DNA of 37,479 bases. It comes from a bacterium. Its GTDB lineage: Bacteria > Patescibacteriota > Minisyncoccia > UBA6257 > GWB1-50-10. A program made the translations under genes and the position numbers. Of the stretch, positions 34,777 through 37,479 are shown piece by piece. The notes beneath the pieces are model-generated. The model was not told the origin of the DNA. It saw nothing but the letters and a program-made list of their open reading frames with translations, and did not search any database. Location: positions 1-37,479 of the forward strand of contig JAUSKB010000025.1 of NCBI GenBank assembly GCA_030647415.1, read 5' to 3'. Every line of letters starts with the position of its first letter. Within the stretch, counting starts at the first letter, position 1.

Positions 34777-36741
34777 ATGAGCAACATTCGGAATTTTGTC
34801 ATTATCGCCCATATTGATCACGGTAAGTCCACACTTGCCGATCGCTTTCTTGAGATGACTGGCACGGTCGCGGCGCGCCGCATGCACGCCCAGTACCTGG
34901 ACCAGCTCGACTTGGAGCAGGAGCGTGGTATCACCATCAAGATGGCGCCCGTGCAAATGAGATACAAACCTACAACTAACAATGGTTCGACAAGCTCACC
35001 ATCCCGAGCGGAGCCGAGGGACCAACAACCGACAACGAGTGCGAGTAGTCGTGAGTTGTTGGTTGTAGGTCGTGAGTTATTAAATTCAGAATATATCTTG
35101 AACCTTATAGATACTCCAGGTCATTCTGATTTTTCCTACGAGGTCTCACGGGCGCTCCACGCCGTCGAGGGCGCCATCCTCCTTGTGGATGCGTCGCAGG
35201 GCATCCAGGCACAGACCCTCGCGAACCTCCGCTCCGCGCGCGCGGCGGGACTCACCATCATCGGCGCGCTGAATAAGGTGGACCTCTTAGCGAGCGACCC
35301 GCACGGTGAGGAACGCCTGCGAGCGGGAGCGGCGGAGCTCGCGGAGCTCATCAGCTGCGAACCAGGGGATATCTCTCGGGTTTCCGGAAAGACAGGCGAG
35401 GGTGTGGCGGAGCTTTTAGGAGAGGTCATCCGGAAGCTCCCGCCGCCGCGGAACCGAAGCCCGCTTTGGCGAGGCGAAGGCCCGCCGCCGAAACACCTCG
35501 ACAAGGTTCGCGGGGCACCGCGCGCCCTCATTTTCGACTCGTTCTACGACAACCACCGGGGCGTGGTGGCGTCCGTCCGGGTCTTCCACGGCGAGTTTCG
35601 AGCCGACGACACGGTCTACATGGTCGCGACCAAGGCGCAGTCGAAGCTGAAGGAGCTTGGTCACCTGGCGCCGCAGCCGGTCAAAGATGATTCGCTCGGG
35701 GAGGGGATGATCGGCTACCTCGCGACCGGCATCAAGGACCCGGATATCGTCCACATTGGCGACACGGTGGTTGCCGTCCGGCCGGAGAACCGCCAGCGGC
35801 TCGCTGCCGAGGAACTACTTGAGGGATACCAGGAGCCGAAGCCGGTCGTATTCGTGTCGTTCTATCCGGACTCGAACGACGATCACGAGCTCCTCTTGAA
35901 GAGCCTGAAGAAGCTGAAGCTGAACGACGCGGCGCTCGTCGTCGAGCCGGACCAGAATGAAGTGCTCGGCCGGGGGTTCAAGGTGGGGTTCCTCGGCCGG
36001 CTTCACTTCGAGATAACGGCGGAACGACTCTCGCGGGAGTACGGCGCGGAGACGGTGAACACCTTTCCGTCCGTCGCGTACCGCATCAAAACGCCGCGCG
36101 GGTGGGAGGTCATCGTCCAGCCGGACGAACTGCCGGACGACGCACTGGAGATTTGGGAGCCGGTGGTGCGCCTCTCCATTCTCGTGCCGCACGACCGTTT
36201 GCCGGCGCTCTTTCCCATTCAGGCGCGGTACCGCTTTACGGACAGCGTGACCGAGAGCTTCCATGACCGCGTGGAGCTTCGGGCGACCATGCCGCTCGCG
36301 GAGCTCGTCGGCGACTTCGACGACCAGGTGAAGTCCGCGACCGAGGGGTACGCCTCGTTCAGCTACGAGCTTGCGGGGTACGCAAAGGCGGATATCGTGA
36401 AGCTCGAGGTGCGCATCACGGACCAGCGCATTCCCGGTCTCTCGCGCTTCGTGCCGAGCGAGGGGCACGAGCGTGAGGCGCGAAAGATGGCGGAGCGGCT
36501 GAAGTCCATCCTGCCGCGCGAGCAGCACGCCCAGCCCATCCAGATAATCGTCGGGGGGCGCGTCGTGGCGCGGGAGGACATTACCGCGCTCCGGAAGGAT
36601 GTGACGGGGTACCTGTATGGCGGCGACCGCTCGCGGAAGATGAAGCTGTGGAAAAAGCAGAAGCGGGGGAAGGAGCGGCTCGCGGGGCGCGCGGTGACGC
36701 GGCTCACGCCGGAAATGTTCAAGGAATTGTTGAAGAAGTAA
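34777..36741 (+). CDS. lepA: Elongation factor 4 (LepA) with in-frame insertion
   Basis: LepA/EF4 (654 aa; family about 600) is a ribosomal GTPase acting in back-translocation or initiation. G1 is AHIDHGKST (residues 11-19), G3 DTPGH, G4 NKVD. The LepA-specific C-terminus is present (FVPSEGHEREARKMAERLKS, VTGYLYGGDRSRKMKLWKKQ). Residues 65-103, between QMRYK and SEYILNLIDTPGH, are extra and come from a family A palindrome with core C (34968-35070). They lie between G2 and G3, near switch regions, so the protein must tolerate a surface loop there. A further small insert (NRSPLWRGEGPP) lies after the G domain. Confidence 0.95.
   Translation: MSNIRNFVIIAHIDHGKSTLADRFLEMTGTVAARRMHAQYLDQLDLEQERGITIKMAPVQMRYKPTTNNGSTSSPSRAEPRDQQPTTSASSRELLVVGRELLNSEYILNLIDTPGHSDFSYEVSRALHAVEGAILLVDASQGIQAQTLANLRSARAAGLTIIGALNKVDLLASDPHGEERLRAGAAELAELISCEPGDISRVSGKTGEGVAELLGEVIRKLPPPRNRSPLWRGEGPPPKHLDKVRGAPRALIFDSFYDNHRGVVASVRVFHGEFRADDTVYMVATKAQSKLKELGHLAPQPVKDDSLGEGMIGYLATGIKDPDIVHIGDTVVAVRPENRQRLAAEELLEGYQEPKPVVFVSFYPDSNDDHELLLKSLKKLKLNDAALVVEPDQNEVLGRGFKVGFLGRLHFEITAERLSREYGAETVNTFPSVAYRIKTPRGWEVIVQPDELPDDALEIWEPVVRLSILVPHDRLPALFPIQARYRFTDSVTESFHDRVELRATMPLAELVGDFDDQVKSATEGYASFSYELAGYAKADIVKLEVRITDQRIPGLSRFVPSEGHEREARKMAERLKSILPREQHAQPIQIIVGGRVVAREDITALRKDVTGYLYGGDRSRKMKLWKKQKRGKERLAGRAVTRLTPEMFKELLKK
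34968..35070. repeat. Family A/C palindrome inserted in frame inside lepA
   Basis: ACCTACAACTAACAAT (34968-34983) and GTTGTTGGTTGTAGGT (35055-35070) are complementary at 14 of 16 positions. Between them is a core C block (GGTTCGACAAGCTCACCATC...GGAGCCGAGGGA) nearly identical to those at 3774 and 10316, then CCAACAACCGACAACGAG. All of it is translated. Confidence 0.88.
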
Positions 36742-36819
36742 GTTCACAACCAATGACCAACAACCTACAACGCCAGAGCTCTCACTTCTGGTGTTCGTTG
36801 TTGGTTGTGGGTTGTCGGT
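36742..36819 (+). repeat. Family A palindrome, lepA-ftsB spacer
   Basis: The left arm (TTCACAACCAATGACCAACA, ACCTACAAC) starts at the lepA stop. The right arm (GTTGTTGGTTGTGGGTTGTC) runs into the -10 box of the next gene. The arms are largely complementary; GCCAGAGC...CTTCTGGTG pairs in the centre. Confidence 0.78.
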
Positions 36820-36825
36820 TATACT
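36820..36825 (+). promoter_or_regulatory. -10 box of the ftsB-like gene (leaderless)
   Basis: TATACT ends six bases before ATG 36832. TTGTTG at 36798-36803 within the palindrome arm, with a 16-base spacer, could act as -35. Confidence 0.5.
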
Positions 36826-36831
36826 AATACC

Positions 36832-37146
36832 ATGCGAGCGTGGCAAATCGCAATTGTTGTGGCCATCGCCGGAGTCCTCGGATGGGGGCTGGTCGGCTTT
36901 TCGAGCGACCGGAAGACGCTCGAGCGCGCGCTCGCGGAGCTCTCACAGAAGACCGAGAAATTGCGGAGCGAGAATCGAGAGTTGGAGGACCGGCTCGTGT
37001 ACCTGACGGACCCGCGGAACCTGGTGAAGGAGCTGAAATCTCAGTTCAACTACCGGGAGGAGGGGGAGAAGCTCGTCATCATCGTCCCGGCGACCGCATC
37101 CTCGACCGCGACCACGACGTTGCCAGGAAGCGCCGGGGGGCGGTAG
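36832..37146 (+). CDS. FtsB/DivIC-like septum protein
   Basis: The 104-aa protein has a single N-terminal membrane helix (AIVVAIAGVLGWGLVGF), then a coiled coil (LERALAELSQKTEKLRSENR, ELEDRLVYLTDP), then a short C-terminal domain with NLVKELKSQFNYREEGEKLV. This is the layout of FtsB/DivIC, part of the divisome subcomplex with FtsL and FtsQ. The Ser/Thr/Ala-rich end is variable. The start is set by the -10 box. Confidence 0.75.
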   Translation: MRAWQIAIVVAIAGVLGWGLVGFSSDRKTLERALAELSQKTEKLRSENRELEDRLVYLTDPRNLVKELKSQFNYREEGEKLVIIVPATASSTATTTLPGSAGGR

Positions 37147-37165
37147 AATGGCTTTACCGAAAAAA

Positions 37166-37296
37166 GCGGGATTGGTTTATCACCGCCATAGCGGGACCCC
37201 GCAGGATGCGGTGGGTGGTAGAACATCAGCTTCTTCCCGATTTGTCTGAAAATTCAAGCGGGCGTAGAATTTTCAGTGACAAATCGCAATCCCGTA
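37166..37296 (+). pseudogene. tRNA-Gly-like sequence broken by hairpins
   Basis: GCGGGAT (37166-37172) can pair with ATCCCGT (37289-37295), followed by A. TG-GTTT and, later, GGTGGTAGAACATCAGC with TTCTTCC resemble the D arm and anticodon side of a tRNA-Gly(UCC). A hairpin (ACCGC...GCGGT, 37182-37212) lies in the D loop and a 16-bp hairpin (GATTTGTC-TGAAAATT, 37239-37285) replaces the anticodon 3' side and T arm. Likely a decayed gene; an intact tRNA-Gly follows. Confidence 0.4.
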
Positions 37297-37303
37297 GAAT
37301 TTT

Positions 37304-37377
37304 GCGGGTATAGTTTAGTGGTAGAATGGCTGCTTCCCAAGCAGCAGACGCGAGTTCGATTCTCGCTACCCGCACCA
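37304..37377 (+). tRNA. tRNA-Gly(CCC)
   Basis: Acceptor GCGGGTA/TACCCGC, D stem GTTT/GAAT, anticodon stem GCTGC/GCAGC with loop TTCCCAA (anticodon CCC), T stem GCGAG/CTCGC with loop TTCGATT, discriminator A. CCA is encoded at 37375-37377, unlike the Ile and Ala genes in this window. Confidence 0.94.
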
Positions 37378-37479
37378 GAAAGGAAATTGCAAGTTTGAAA
37401 GGCTCGCCTCGCTTTGCTCGGCGACTAATTTGTATTCAATTTTGGGGGTAAAAACGAATTCACGGTTTCGCAAAATATG
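37378..37479. other. Window end, no gene seen
   Basis: AT-rich sequence with one short hairpin (CGCC...GGCG, about 37409-37425). A feature may begin beyond the edge; nothing can be assigned. Confidence 0.5.

Noticed and set aside
35815-36846. 343-codon - strand ORF opposite lepA
   Set aside because: Shadow of lepA; Arg/His/Leu-rich with no domain.

Overview
The window looks like a chromosomal piece of a Patescibacteria/CPR bacterium of the Parcubacteria type. The grounds are: a complete S10-spc ribosomal cluster with no rpmD (L30) between rpsE and rplO; short proteins; a DUF4012 protein next to glycosyltransferases; a PilO-like gene followed by a tiny membrane protein; and a TrpR-like regulator. 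TGA is used as a stop (e.g. rplW, adk), so the code is table 11. Most genes are GC-rich, while spacers and one island at about 26.2-28.6 kb are AT-rich. Placement is by inference from gene content, not by a search.

Layout. 1-1076: end of an unknown ORF and a membrane-anchored Cys-motif protein. 1236-15021: tuf, then rpsJ-rplC-rplD-rplW-rplB-rpsS-rplV-rpsC-rplP-rpmC-rpsQ-rplN-rplX-rplE-rpsN-rpsH-rplF-rplR-rpsE-rplO-secY, all on +. 15.5-18.8 kb: a P-loop kinase, a Nudix hydrolase and a HIT protein, then adk and map. 18.8-20.5 kb: two unknown genes and a deoxyribosyltransferase-fold protein. 20.5-23.9 kb (-): dprA-topA. 24.0-24.8 kb: a PilO-like gene and a small membrane protein. 24.8-26.2 kb: tRNA-Ile, an AlkA-like glycosylase, tRNA-Ala, and tRNA-like sequences broken by palindromes. 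26.2-28.6 kb: an AT-rich defence-like island (HicB/HicA, a DpnI-type methyl-directed endonuclease, four small ORFs). 28.6-34 kb: a serine hydrolase, two GT4 glycosyltransferases and DUF4012. 34-37.5 kb: a TrpR-like repressor between two copies of one palindrome, lepA, an ftsB-like gene and tRNA-Gly.

The most unusual thing is a system of palindromic spacer elements. Most junctions in the ribosomal operon that do not overlap or nearly touch hold one of a few sequence families (called A, B, D, E, F and G here). The A-rich left arm starts at or inside the stop codon of the upstream gene. The T-rich right arm ends a few bases before the next ATG, usually with no Shine-Dalgarno sequence. Family D occurs three times and family E three times, with conserved arms and divergent middles. 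Family B recurs at five ribosomal junctions and at adk-map. Related sequence also sits inside genes without breaking the frame (lepA, topA, and a mini-hairpin in alkA), inside tRNA-like genes, and supplies the C-terminal tails of L3, L4, S3, L5, S17 and S5. This resembles Rickettsia palindromic elements in behaviour, but the sequences differ and I know of no description of them. I infer either a mobile palindrome able to insert in frame, or hairpins that bring stop and start codons together for re-initiation, or both.

A second pattern is promoter placement. Many single genes have a TANNNT -10 box ending about 6 bases before the ATG, which implies leaderless mRNAs.
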